This document shows positions 21,112 to 30,500 of a stretch of DNA of 64,000 bases, piece after piece (position 1 is the stretch's first letter; each line of letters opens with the position of its first letter). Origin of the DNA: JAMHWF01 sp048500255. GTDB taxonomy: Bacteria; Pseudomonadota; Gammaproteobacteria; Burkholderiales; Burkholderiaceae_C. A model generated the notes under the pieces. The model was not told the origin of the DNA and did not search any database. It was given only the letters and a program-made list of their open reading frames with translations. The translations under genes were made by a program, and so were the position numbers. The stretch spans positions 806,001 through 870,000 of the forward strand of contig JASNYH010000001.1 in the NCBI GenBank assembly GCA_048500255.1. Direction: 5' to 3'.

Positions 21112-21681
21112 TCAGTTCGGCGCCGGATAGCGCACCTCGATCACTTCGATGCGCTCGACGCCGCCCGGCGTCGCGAGCTGCACCTCGTCGCCCTCGCGCG
21201 CCTTGAGCAGCGCGCGCGCGATCGGCGAGATCCAGCTCACCTCGCCGGCCAGGCTGTCGGCCTCGTCGATGCCCTTGATCGTGATCGTGCGCTGCTCGCC
21301 GCGCTGGTTCTCGTAGGTCACCGTCGCACCGAAGAAGACCTGATCGCTGCCATGGTGCGCCGACGGATCGGCCACCTCGGCGATGTCGAGCCTCTTCGTC
21401 AGGAAGCGGATGCGGCGGTCGATCTCGCGCAGCCGCTTCTTGCCGTACAGGTAGTCGCCGTTCTCGGAGCGGTCGCCGTTCTTGGCCGCCCACGACACCG
21501 TCTCGACGACTTTCGGCCGCTCGACGTCGAGCAGATTCATCAGCTCGGCGCGCAGCCGCCGCCAGCCTTCGGGCGTCATGTAGTTGCGCGTGCCCGCGGG
21601 CAGCGGCGGCGCGCCGGCGCCGTCGTCGTCGTCGCTGCTGTCGTCGCCGGGCTCGCTCTCGCGCGTGAAGGCCTTGCTCAT
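21112..21681 (-). CDS. greB: Transcript cleavage factor GreB
   Basis: 189 residues from ATG at 21681 (MSKAFTRE). GreB enters the secondary channel of RNA polymerase and stimulates cleavage of backtracked RNA. The coiled-coil N-terminal domain carries RNYMTPEGWRRLRAEL and NGDRSENGDYLYGKKRLREI, with the tip acidic residues in SENGDY; the C-terminal domain starts at VFFGATV. An acidic insertion (DDSSDDDD, about 12-19) before the canonical start of the fold is unusual. A longer open frame (26 residues more) exists but the MSK start matches the family. Confidence 0.95.
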   Translation of the reverse strand: MSKAFTRESEPGDDSSDDDDGAGAPPLPAGTRNYMTPEGWRRLRAELMNLLDVERPKVVETVSWAAKNGDRSENGDYLYGKKRLREIDRRIRFLTKRLDIAEVADPSAHHGSDQVFFGATVTYENQRGEQRTITIKGIDEADSLAGEVSWISPIARALLKAREGDEVQLATPGGVERIEVIEVRYPAPN

Positions 21682-21770
21682 CCTCGTGTCGTCCGTCGTC
21701 AGGGCCCGATTCTTATACGCCCGTCGCGGCCGCCGCGGCGGCATCGCGCCGATTCCCATACAGTGCGCAC

Positions 21771-23672
21771 ATGCCCGTGAACCCGCCGCGCAGCCTCGCC
21801 ACCAAGTTCGCGCTCGGCGCCGGCACGCTGCTCGTGCTGGCGCTGGCGGCGATCGGCCTGACGCTGTGGGTGACGTGGCAGCTCGAGGGCGGTGCCGCCG
21901 CCGTCAACGAGGCAGGGCGGCTGCGCATGCAGACCTGGCGCCTCGTCGCGACGCTGCACGACGACTCGCGCGACGAGACGCTGCGCCGCGTCGCGCGCTT
22001 CGACGCCGGCCTCGCGCTGCTCGCGTCGGGCGACCCGTCGCGCCCGCTGATCGTGCCGTGGAACGACGAGTCGCGCGCGAGCTTCGACGCGCTGCAGCGC
22101 CAGTGGCGCACGCTGCGTGACGACTGGCTGCAGGTGCGCCCGCCCGAGCGCGCCGAGCTGGCGCGCCAGGCCGACGCCTTCGTCGTCGCCGTCGACGCCT
22201 TCGTCACCTCGGTCGAGCACGAACTCGCACGCTGGACCGCGATCCTCAACGCCTTCCAGCTTGCCTGGCTGGCGCTGGCGATCGCCAGCGCCGTCGTGAT
22301 GATGTATGCGGGCTACCTGTTCGTGCTCGACCCGATGACGCGGCTGCGCGAGGGCCTGCGCAGCGTCGAGCAGGGCGATTTCGCGGCGCGCATCGACGTC
22401 GCGTCGAACGACGAGTTCGGCGAGCTGACTGCCGGCTTCAACCACATGGCCGAGCACCTGCGCCGGCTCTACGACAGCCTCGAGGACAAGGTTCGCGAGA
22501 AGACGGCGGCGCTCGAAGTGCAGAACGAGCGGCTGGCCGCGCTGTACGAGGTCAGCGCCTTCGTCGCCAAGGCAGGCACGCTCGACGAGCTGGCGCGCGG
22601 CTTCGCGGTGCAGGTGCGGCGCATCGCGCGCGCCGACGCCGTGGCGATCCGCTGGTCCGACGAGGCCAACGAACGCTACCTGCTGCTCGCGGGCGACGGG
22701 CTGCCCGACGCGATGGCGAGCAACGAGACCTGCCTGCTCACCGAGCGCTGCCTGTGCGGCCAGTCGCGCGCCACCGCCGGCACGCGCGTGATCCCGATCC
22801 GTTTCGCCGCGCCGCCGCCGCTGGCCCACTGCGCGAAGTCCGGCTTCGCGACGCTGGTGTCGGTGCCGGTGATGCTGCACGACCGCATCCTCGGCGAGAT
22901 CGATCTCTTCTTCCGCACGGCGGTCGCGCCGGATGCCGACGAGCGCGACCTGCTCGACACGCTCGCCAACCACCTCGCCGGCTCGATGGAGGGGCTGCGC
23001 GCCGGCGCGCTCGAGCGCGAAGGCGCCGTGGCCGAGGAGCGCAGCCTGCTCGCGCGCGAGCTGCACGACTCGATCGCGCAGTCGCTCGCCTTCCTGAGGA
23101 TCCAGCTGCAGCTGCTGCGCGATGCGCTCGGGCGCCGCGACGACGCCGCCGTCGCGCTCGCGATCACCGAGCTCGAGGCCGGCCTGCGCGAGAGCTCGGG
23201 CGACGTGCGCGAGCTGCTGGTCCACTTCCGCACGCGCACCAACAGCGAAGACATCGAACCCGCGCTGCGCACGACGCTGCAGAAGTTCGAGCACCAGACC
23301 GGGCTCAGGACGCACCTGCAGGTCGAAGGCCACGGCCTGCCGCTGGCGCCCGACGTGCAGGTGCAGGTGCTGCACGTCGTGCAGGAGGCGCTGTCCAACG
23401 TGCGCAAGCATGCCGGCGCACGCGAAGTCTGGCTCGAGGTGCAGCGCGCGCCGCAGTGGCGCTTCGAGGTGCGCGACGACGGCCGCGGCTTCGACGCCGC
23501 CGCCGACGCCCCCGACGAGATGCACGTCGGCCTGCGCATCATGCGCGAGCGCGCCGCGCGCATCGGCGCGCAGGTCGAGGTCGACGCCGTGCCGGGCGCC
23601 GGCACCTGCGTGGTTCTGACGGTGCCGCCGACCGCGACACCGCCGCAGCAAGCCGCCGCCGCCCATGCCTGA
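21771..23672 (+). CDS. narX: Nitrate/nitrite sensor histidine kinase NarX
   Basis: 633 residues. A first membrane segment (about 13-37) is followed by the periplasmic nitrate-sensing region with the P-box-like motif NEAGRLRMQTWRL (about 46-58), a second membrane segment (about 160-182), HAMP, a central GAF-like region with clustered cysteines (ETCLLTERCLCGQ), the HisKA_3 box with phospho-acceptor His432 (ARELHDSIAQS) and an ATPase domain (NVRKHA, DDGRGF). It phosphorylates NarL in response to nitrate and nitrite. Its stop overlaps narL by 8 bases, and the nar structural genes follow. It is divergent from greB with an 89-base gap. Confidence 0.95.
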   Translation: MPVNPPRSLATKFALGAGTLLVLALAAIGLTLWVTWQLEGGAAAVNEAGRLRMQTWRLVATLHDDSRDETLRRVARFDAGLALLASGDPSRPLIVPWNDESRASFDALQRQWRTLRDDWLQVRPPERAELARQADAFVVAVDAFVTSVEHELARWTAILNAFQLAWLALAIASAVVMMYAGYLFVLDPMTRLREGLRSVEQGDFAARIDVASNDEFGELTAGFNHMAEHLRRLYDSLEDKVREKTAALEVQNERLAALYEVSAFVAKAGTLDELARGFAVQVRRIARADAVAIRWSDEANERYLLLAGDGLPDAMASNETCLLTERCLCGQSRATAGTRVIPIRFAAPPPLAHCAKSGFATLVSVPVMLHDRILGEIDLFFRTAVAPDADERDLLDTLANHLAGSMEGLRAGALEREGAVAEERSLLARELHDSIAQSLAFLRIQLQLLRDALGRRDDAAVALAITELEAGLRESSGDVRELLVHFRTRTNSEDIEPALRTTLQKFEHQTGLRTHLQVEGHGLPLAPDVQVQVLHVVQEALSNVRKHAGAREVWLEVQRAPQWRFEVRDDGRGFDAAADAPDEMHVGLRIMRERAARIGAQVEVDAVPGAGTCVVLTVPPTATPPQQAAAAHA

Positions 23673-24351
23673 AACCGCCGCAGCGCCGATCCGCCTGCTC
23701 GTCGTCGACGATCACACGCTGTTCCGGCGCGGCCTGGTCGCGCTGCTGGCGGCCGACGCGCGGTTCGAGGTCGTCGGCGAGGCCGGCGACGCCGGCGAGG
23801 CGCAACGCCGCGCGCAGGCGCTGCAGCCCGACGTGATCCTGCTCGACAACCACCTGCCCGGCGTCGCCGGCGTCGACGCGCTGCCCGGGCTGCGCGAGGC
23901 GGCGCCGCAGGCGCGCACGCTGATGCTGACGATGAGCGAGGACGAGGCCGACCTCGCCGCCGCGCTGCGCGCCGGCGCGCGCGGCTACCTGCTCAAGACG
24001 GTCGACGGCGACGCGCTCGCGCAGTCGATCGTGCGCACGATGCGCGGCGAGTCGGTGGTCAGCCCCGAGATGACGGGCAAGCTCGTCGCCGCCTTCCAGG
24101 CCAACGGCGGCGCCGCGAGCGCGCCGCCCGCCGCCGCGCCGCCGCCGGCCGACCCGATCGACACCCTTTCGCCGCGCGAGCGCGAGATCCTGGCGCACAT
24201 CGCGCGCGGCGCAAGCAACAAGGAGATCGGCCGCTCGCTCGACATCGCCGAGACGACGGTCAAGATCCACGTGCAGCACATCCTGCGCAAGCTCGGCTTC
24301 GCGTCGCGCGTGCAGGCGGCGGTGTACGCGAGCGAACGCGGAATCGGCTAG
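23665..24351 (+). CDS. narL: Nitrate/nitrite response regulator NarL
   Basis: 228 residues. The receiver domain has phospho-acceptor Asp61 (ILLDNHLPG) and a conserved Lys (YLLKT). An Ala/Pro-rich linker (about 150-168) joins it to a LuxR-type helix-turn-helix (LSPREREILAHIARGASNKEIG, cited by its ends LSPRERE and NKEIGRSL). On phosphorylation by NarX it binds heptamers TACYYMT. Candidate targets lie in the next intergenic region. Translation is coupled to narX by an 8-base overlap. Confidence 0.95.
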   Translation: MPETAAAPIRLLVVDDHTLFRRGLVALLAADARFEVVGEAGDAGEAQRRAQALQPDVILLDNHLPGVAGVDALPGLREAAPQARTLMLTMSEDEADLAAALRAGARGYLLKTVDGDALAQSIVRTMRGESVVSPEMTGKLVAAFQANGGAASAPPAAAPPPADPIDTLSPREREILAHIARGASNKEIGRSLDIAETTVKIHVQHILRKLGFASRVQAAVYASERGIG

Positions 24352-24458
24352 GAGTCTGCGCGGCAGAAGCCGCCCAGCCTCCTAGCCTGCGGCTTTAACG
24401 CACGGCTCCCCCGAGCCCCCTCCGCGAGGGAGCTCCGGCTCGTTCGACCGCCCCCTCC

Positions 24459-24480
24459 AGCCTCCCCCCGGAGGGAGGCT
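24459..24480. terminator. Hairpin downstream of narL, possible terminator
   Basis: AGCCTCCC and GGGAGGCT pair over 8 bp with a 6-base loop, 108 bases after the narL stop. No T-run follows, so it may be a processing or pausing hairpin rather than an intrinsic terminator. Confidence 0.35.
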
Positions 24481-24580
24481 CCAGTCAGTCCGACGACCCG
24501 CGCCCCCCGCTCGGCGTGCGCCCAGCACCGCCATGCGCCGCAGGGCGGCGCGCAGCAACCACGGCCCGCGGCGGCGCGGC

Positions 24581-24594
24581 TTGATCCGGCGCAA
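24581..24594 (+). promoter_or_regulatory. FNR/Anr/Dnr-like site upstream of narK1
   Basis: TTGATCCGGCGCAA matches TTGAT-N4-ATCAA at 8 of 10 defined positions and is framed by perfect GGCTTG/CAAGCC arms. It lies 150 bases before the narK1 ATG. A -10 at the usual class II distance is not evident, so its position relative to transcription start is uncertain. Confidence 0.5.
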
Positions 24595-24608
24595 GCCGGG
24601 CCGGTGAC

Positions 24609-24615
24609 TACTCCT
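24609..24615 (+). promoter_or_regulatory. NarL heptamer-like site
   Basis: TACTCCT fits the NarL heptamer TACYYMT. It lies 15 bases after the FNR-like site and downstream of narXL. A single heptamer can occur by chance; the context is the argument. Confidence 0.3.
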
Positions 24616-24618
24616 TTC

Positions 24619-24647
24619 GAACGATGGCCGCAGCGGCGCCATCGTTC
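24619..24647. repeat. Perfect 10-bp inverted repeat in nar promoter/leader region
   Basis: GAACGATGGC (24619-24628) and GCCATCGTTC (24638-24647) are perfectly complementary with a 9-base spacer, followed by TTT. It could be a dimeric regulator site or a leader hairpin before narK1. Confidence 0.6.
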
Positions 24648-24743
24648 TTTCGCAGCCCCTGCGCAGCCCGGCGGAAGGATGGTCCGCGACGACACGCGTG
24701 CCGATCATCGAGGCAACCCCAAGAGCCCTCGAGGAGCATCGCA

Positions 24744-26045
24744 ATGGCCCGCGCCGCCGCCGCACCTGTCGCCCGCGACATGCTGGAGTACCGCCGCAAG
24801 GGCTGGTCGGTGCTGGCGGTGAGCACGCTGGGCTTCACGGTGTGCTTCATGGTCTGGATGATGTTCGGCGTGATCGGCATCCCGATCAGGAAGGCACTCG
24901 ACCTCAACGCCACCGAGTTCGGGCTGCTCACCGCCACGCCCGTGCTCACCGGCTCGCTGATCCGCGTGCCGCTGGGCATCTGGACGGACAGGTACGGCGG
25001 CCGCATCGTGATGACGTTGCTGATGGCCGCCACCGTGCCGGCGATCTGGGCGATGGCCTGGGCCACGCAGTATTGGCACTTCCTCGTCATCGGCCTGTTC
25101 GTCGGACTGGCCGGTGGCTCGTTCTCGGTGGGCACGCCCTACGTCGCGCGCTGGTTCCCCAAGAACCGCCAGGGCATGGCGATGGGCGTCTACGGCGCGG
25201 GCAACTCGGGCGCGGCGGTCAACAAGTTCCTCGCGCCGGTGCTCGTCGTCGCCTTCGGCTGGACGATGGTGCCGCAGGTCTACGCCGCCATCATGCTCGG
25301 CACCGTCGTGCTGTTCTGGCTGCTGAGCCACCACGACGCCTCGCACCTGGTGCCCAGCCACGTGCGCTTTCGCGACCAGCTCAAGGCGCTGAAGGATCCG
25401 AAGGTGCTCAAGTACTGCCAGTACTACAGCATCGTGTTCGGCGGCTACGTCGCGCTGTCGCTGTGGATGGTGCAGTACTACGTCGGCGAGTACGGCCTCG
25501 ACATCCGCGTCGCCGCGCTGCTGGCGGCCTGCTTCTCGCTGCCCGGCGGCGTGCTGCGCGCGATCGGCGGCGTGCTGTCGGACAGGTACGGCGCGCACAG
25601 CGTCACCTGGTGGGTGATGTGGGTGAGCTGGATCTGCCTGTTCCTGCTGTCGTATCCGCAGACCGACTTCACCGTCCTCACGGTCAACGGCCCGAAGACC
25701 TTCCACCTCGGCCTCAACGTCTACGCCTTCACCGTGCTGATGTTCATCCTCGGCATCGCGTGGGCCTTCGGCAAGGCCAGCGTCTTCAAGTACATCAGCG
25801 ACGACTACGGCGCCAACATCGGTGCGATCAGCGGCATCGTCGGCCTGGCCGGCGGCCTCGGCGGCTTCGTGCTGCCGATCCTGTTCGGCGCGTTGATGGA
25901 TCTGACCGGCGTGCGCTCCAGCGCCTTCATGCTGATGTACGGCGTCGTCTGGGTCTCGCTGATCTGGATGTACTGGACCGAGGTGCGCCGCACCGAAGTG
26001 ATGGGCGCACACGCCCCGCGCTCGCCGCTCGCGAGCAACGCCTGA
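24744..26045 (+). CDS. narK1: Nitrate transporter, MFS, NarK1-type
   Basis: 433 residues with about 12 hydrophobic segments, starting at ATG 24744 behind GAGGAG. The nitrate/nitrite porter family motifs are present: an Arg in TGSLIRVPLG, the MFS loop DRYGGR, GLAGGSFSVGTPYVARWFPKNRQG (cited by GLAGGSFSVG and FPKNRQG) and a second conserved half-motif GIVGLAGGLGGFVLP. By family knowledge NarK1 types couple nitrate uptake to protons. First gene of the nar operon and followed after 22 bases by narK2. Confidence 0.93.
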   Translation: MARAAAAPVARDMLEYRRKGWSVLAVSTLGFTVCFMVWMMFGVIGIPIRKALDLNATEFGLLTATPVLTGSLIRVPLGIWTDRYGGRIVMTLLMAATVPAIWAMAWATQYWHFLVIGLFVGLAGGSFSVGTPYVARWFPKNRQGMAMGVYGAGNSGAAVNKFLAPVLVVAFGWTMVPQVYAAIMLGTVVLFWLLSHHDASHLVPSHVRFRDQLKALKDPKVLKYCQYYSIVFGGYVALSLWMVQYYVGEYGLDIRVAALLAACFSLPGGVLRAIGGVLSDRYGAHSVTWWVMWVSWICLFLLSYPQTDFTVLTVNGPKTFHLGLNVYAFTVLMFILGIAWAFGKASVFKYISDDYGANIGAISGIVGLAGGLGGFVLPILFGALMDLTGVRSSAFMLMYGVVWVSLIWMYWTEVRRTEVMGAHAPRSPLASNA

Positions 26046-26067
26046 CTCGAGCCCCGGAGAAACGCGC

Positions 26068-27486
26068 ATGAACACCACGCTGGCCGACAAGCCCCTGCAG
26101 CGCGCGGGCCGCGTCCTGCACGTCTGGACGCCCGAAGACAAGGCGTTCTGGGAGCGCGAGGGCGAGGCCATCGCCAAGCTCAACCTGTGGATCTCGGTGC
26201 CGGCGCTGTTCCTCGCCTTCGCGGTGTGGCAGGTGTGGAGCGTCGTCGCCGTCGGCCTGCCGGCGCTGGGCTTCAAGTTCTCGACCAACCAGCTGTTCTG
26301 GCTCGCCGCGGCGCCGGCGCTGTCGGGCGCGACGCTGCGCATCTTCTATTCGTTCATGGTGCCGCTGGTCGGCGGCCGGCGCTGGACGGCGATCTCGACG
26401 GCGACGCTGCTGATCCCCGCCGTCGGCATCGGCTTCGCGGTGCAGGACAGCACGACGAGCTACCCGACGATGCTCGTCCTCGCGCTGCTGTGCGGCCTGG
26501 GCGGCGGCAACTTCAGCTCGAGCATGGCCAACATCTCCTTCTTCTTCCCGAAGGAGCGCAAGGGTTCGGCGCTGGGCGTCAACGCGGGGCTGGGCAACCT
26601 CGGCGTCTCCGTCGTGCAGTTCCTCAGCCCGCTCGTCGTCACGGCCGGCATCTTCGGCATCTTCGGCGGCGAGGCGCAGACCATCGTCAGGAACAACCAG
26701 ACGCTGCAGGTGTGGACGCAGAACGCGGCGTTCATCTGGGTGCCGTGGATCGCGCTGGCGTCGATCGTCGCGTGGTTCGGCATGCACGACCTGGCCGACG
26801 CCAAGGCCTCGTTCGCGGCGCAGGCGGCGATCTTCCGGCGCAAGCACAACTGGCTGATGTGCCTGCTCTACCTCGGCACCTTCGGCAGCTTCATCGGCTA
26901 TGCGGCGGGCTTCCCGCTCTTGATCAAGAGCCAGTTCCCGAGCGTCAATCCGCTCGCCTACGCCTGGCTCGGCCCGCTGGTCGGCGCCGTGATCCGGCCG
27001 TTCGGCGGCTGGCTGGCCGACAAGGCCGGCGGCGCCAGCGTCACGTTCTGGAACTTCATCGTGATGGCGCTGGCGGTGTGCGGCGTGCTGTGGTTCCTGC
27101 CCAGCGGCCCGTCGGGCGGCAGCTTCACCGGCTTCTTCCTGATGTTCCTCGTGCTGTTCCTCACCACGGGCATCGGCAACGGCTCGACGTTCCGCATGAT
27201 CCCCGTCATCTTCCTCGAGGAGGCGCTGCGCGGCGTCGACCGCAACGACGAGGCCGCCGTCGCGCGCGCCACGAAGGAAGGCAACACGCTGGGCGCCGCC
27301 ACGCTCGGCTTCACCGGCGCCTTCGCGGCCTACGGCGGCTTCTTCATCCCCAAGAGCTACGGCACGTCGATCTCGTTGACGGGCGGGCCCGAGGCGGCGC
27401 TCTACACCTTCGTCGTCTTCTACGCCGTCTGCATCGCGATCACCTGGTGGCACTACGCGCGCAAGAACGCGCCGATGCCCTGCTGA
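26068..27486 (+). CDS. narK2: Nitrate/nitrite antiporter, MFS, NarK2-type
   Basis: 472 residues with about 12 hydrophobic segments. Nitrate-signature motif 1 is GLGGGNFSSSMANISFFFP (about 145-163) with KERKGSALG after it, and motif 2 is GFTGAFAAYGGFFIP (about 412-426). The conserved substrate arginines appear in ATLRIFYSF and STFRMIP. NarK2 types exchange nitrate for nitrite across the inner membrane, feeding NarG on its cytoplasmic face. The tandem narK1-narK2 pair before narGHJI is the denitrifier arrangement; in Paracoccus they are fused, here they are separate. Confidence 0.94.
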   Translation: MNTTLADKPLQRAGRVLHVWTPEDKAFWEREGEAIAKLNLWISVPALFLAFAVWQVWSVVAVGLPALGFKFSTNQLFWLAAAPALSGATLRIFYSFMVPLVGGRRWTAISTATLLIPAVGIGFAVQDSTTSYPTMLVLALLCGLGGGNFSSSMANISFFFPKERKGSALGVNAGLGNLGVSVVQFLSPLVVTAGIFGIFGGEAQTIVRNNQTLQVWTQNAAFIWVPWIALASIVAWFGMHDLADAKASFAAQAAIFRRKHNWLMCLLYLGTFGSFIGYAAGFPLLIKSQFPSVNPLAYAWLGPLVGAVIRPFGGWLADKAGGASVTFWNFIVMALAVCGVLWFLPSGPSGGSFTGFFLMFLVLFLTTGIGNGSTFRMIPVIFLEEALRGVDRNDEAAVARATKEGNTLGAATLGFTGAFAAYGGFFIPKSYGTSISLTGGPEAALYTFVVFYAVCIAITWWHYARKNAPMPC

Positions 27487-27514
27487 ACACGCAAGAGAAC
27501 AAGGAGTCCTGCTC

Positions 27515-30500
27515 ATGAGTCACTTCCTCGACCGCCTGACGCACTTCTCGCAGCCGCGCGAGGAGTTCGCCGAGGGCCACGGCGTTGCCACCGGCGAGGA
27601 CCGCACCTGGGAGGACGCCTACCGCGCGCGCTGGCAGCACGACAAGATCGTGCGCTCGACGCACGGCACCAACTGCACCGGCTCGTGCAGCTGGAAGATC
27701 TACGTCAAGGGCGGCATCGTCACCTGGGAGACTCAGCAGACCGACTATCCGCGCACCCGCCCCGACCTGCCCAACCACGAGCCGCGCGGCTGCGCGCGCG
27801 GCGCGAGCTACAGCTGGTACCTCTACAGCGCCAACCGCGTCAAGTACCCGCTGGTGCGCGGGCGGCTGCTCAAGCACTGGCGCGCCGCGCGCACGGTGGC
27901 CAGGAGCGCCGTCGACGCCTGGGCCTCGATCGTCGAGAACGACGCGCAGCGCCGCGACTGGCAGCGCCAGCGCGGCCTCGGCGGCTTCGTGCGCGCGAGC
28001 TGGGACGAGGTCAACGAGATCGTCGCCGCGGCCAACGTCTACACGATCAAGCGGCACGGCCCCGACCGCGTCATCGGCTTCTCGCCGATCCCTGCGATGT
28101 CGATGGTGTCCTACGCCGCCGGCAGCCGCTACCTCAGCCTGATCGGCGGCGTGTGCATGAGCTTCTACGACTGGTACTGCGACCTGCCGCCGTCGAGCCC
28201 GCAGACCTGGGGCGAGCAGACCGACGTGCCCGAATCGGCCGACTGGTACAACTCGACCTACCTGATCGCGTGGGGCTCCAACGTGCCGCAGACGCGCACG
28301 CCCGACGCGCACTTCTTCACCGAGGTGCGCTACAAGGGTGCCAAGGTCGTCGCCGTCACGCCCGACTACGCCGAGGTCAGCAAACTCGCCGACCTGTGGA
28401 TGCACCCCAAGCAGGGCACGGATGCGGCGCTCGCGATGGCGATGGGCCACGTGATCCTCAAGGAGTTCTACTTCGACAAGCGCTCGTCGTACTTCGACGA
28501 CTACGCGCGACGCTACACCGACCTGCCGCTGCTCGTGCAGTTGAAGGAGCAGACGCTCGCCGACGGCCGCAGGACGCTCGTGCCCGACCGCTATCTGCGC
28601 GCGAGCGACTTCGACGGCAAGCTCGATCAGGCCAACAATCCGGAGTGGAAGACGGTCGCCTTCGGCCCCGACGGCAACGTCGTGCTGCCCAACGGTTCGA
28701 TCGGCTTTCGCTGGGGTCCCGACGGCCGGCCCGACGCCGGCAAATGGAACCTCGAGGACAAGGAGGCGCGCGAAGGCAACACCGTCAAGCTCAAGCTCTC
28801 GGTGCTCGAAGACGGCGCGCAGCCGCACGACGTCGTCGACGTCGCCTTCCCCTACTTCGGCGGCAACGACACGCCGCACTTCAACGCCAACAAGCAAGGC
28901 GGCGACGTGCTGGTGCGCCGCGTGCCCGCCGCGCGCGTCGCGCTCGGCGGCGCGCAGGGCGAGGCCCTCGTCGCCACCGTGTTCGACCTCCTCGCCGCCA
29001 ACTACGGCGTGACGCGCGGCCTGACCGGCGAGTCGCCGGTGAGCTACGACGACAACGTGCCGTACACGCCGACCTGGCAGCAGCGCATCACCGGCGTGCC
29101 GCGCGAGCAGGCGATCGCCGTGGCGCGCCAGTTCGCCGCCAACGCCGACAAGACGCGCGGCAAGTCGATGGTGATCATCGGCGCGGCGATGAACCACTGG
29201 TACCACTGCGACATGAACTACCGCGGCATCATCAACATGTTGATGCTGTGCGGCTGCATCGGGCAGACGGGCGGTGGCTGGGCGCACTACGTCGGCCAGG
29301 AAAAGCTGCGCCCGCAGACCGGCTGGACGGCGCTGGCCTTCGCGCTCGACTGGATCCGCCCGCCGCGGCAGATGAACTCGACCAGCTTCTTCTACGCCCA
29401 CACCGACCAGTGGCGCTACGAGAAGCTCGGCATGGAGGAGATCCTGTCGCCGCTGGCGGACAAGGCGGCGTACCGCGGCTCGATGATCGATTACAACGTG
29501 CGCGCCGAGCGCATGGGCTGGCTGCCGAGCGCGCCGCAGCTGCAGACCAATCCGCTGCAGCTCGTGCGCGACGCGCAGGCCGCCGGCGTCGATGCCAAGG
29601 ACTACGTCGTCCAGGGGCTGAAGAACGGCTCGCTGCGCATGAGCTGCGAAGACCCCGACCACCCCGACAACTGGCCGCGCAACCTTTTCGTCTGGCGCTC
29701 CAACCTTCTGGGCTCGTCGGGCAAGGGCCACGAGTACTTCCTCAAGCACCTGCTGGGCACGACGCACGGCGTGCAGGGCAAGGACCTCGGTCCGCACGAC
29801 GCGAAGCCGAGCGAGGTCGAGTGGCATGCCGAGGCGCCCGAAGGCAAGCTCGACCTGCTGGTCACGCTCGACTTCCGCATGAGCACGACCTGCCTGTATT
29901 CCGACATCGTGCTGCCGACGGCGACCTGGTACGAGAAGAACGACCTCAACACGAGCGACATGCATCCCTTCATCCACCCGCTGTCGACGGCCGTCGACCC
30001 GGCGTGGCAGGCGCGCAGCGACTGGGAGATCTACAAGGGCTTCGCCAAGGCCTTCAGCGAGGTCTGCGTCGGCCACCTCGGCGTCGAGAAGGAGGTCGTG
30101 CTGACGCCGCTGATGCACGACACGCCGGCCGAGCTGGCCCAGGCCCTCGACGTGAAGGACTGGAAGAAGGGCGAGGTCGACCTGCTCCCCGGCAAGACGG
30201 CGCCGCAGATCGCCGTCGTCGAGCGCGACTACCCCAACGTCCACAAGCGCTTCACGGCCCTCGGCCCCTTGATGGAGAAGGCCGGCAACGGCGGCAAGGG
30301 CATCGCGTGGAACACGGCCGAGGAGGTGCGTCAGCTCGCCGAGCTCAACGGCAAGGTGCACACCGACGGCGTGACCCAGGGCATGCCGAGGATCGAGACC
30401 GACATCGACGCCTGCGAAGTGATCCTGCAGCTCGCGCCCGAGACCAACGGCCACGTCGCCGTCAAGGCCTGGGAGGCGCTGTCCAAGGCCACCGGCCGCG

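Larger units (their letters stand above)
24352..24743. other. narL-narK1 intergenic region (392 bases), regulatory
   Basis: No gene is visible here. The region holds a small inverted repeat (CCCTC/GAGGG near 24417-24429), a perfect 8-bp hairpin at 24459-24480 (AGCCTCCC/GGGAGGCT), an FNR-like site at 24581-24594, a NarL heptamer match at 24609-24615 and a perfect 10-bp inverted repeat at 24619-24647. The layout suggests termination of narXL followed by the promoter of the narK1K2GHJI operon. Confidence 0.6.
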
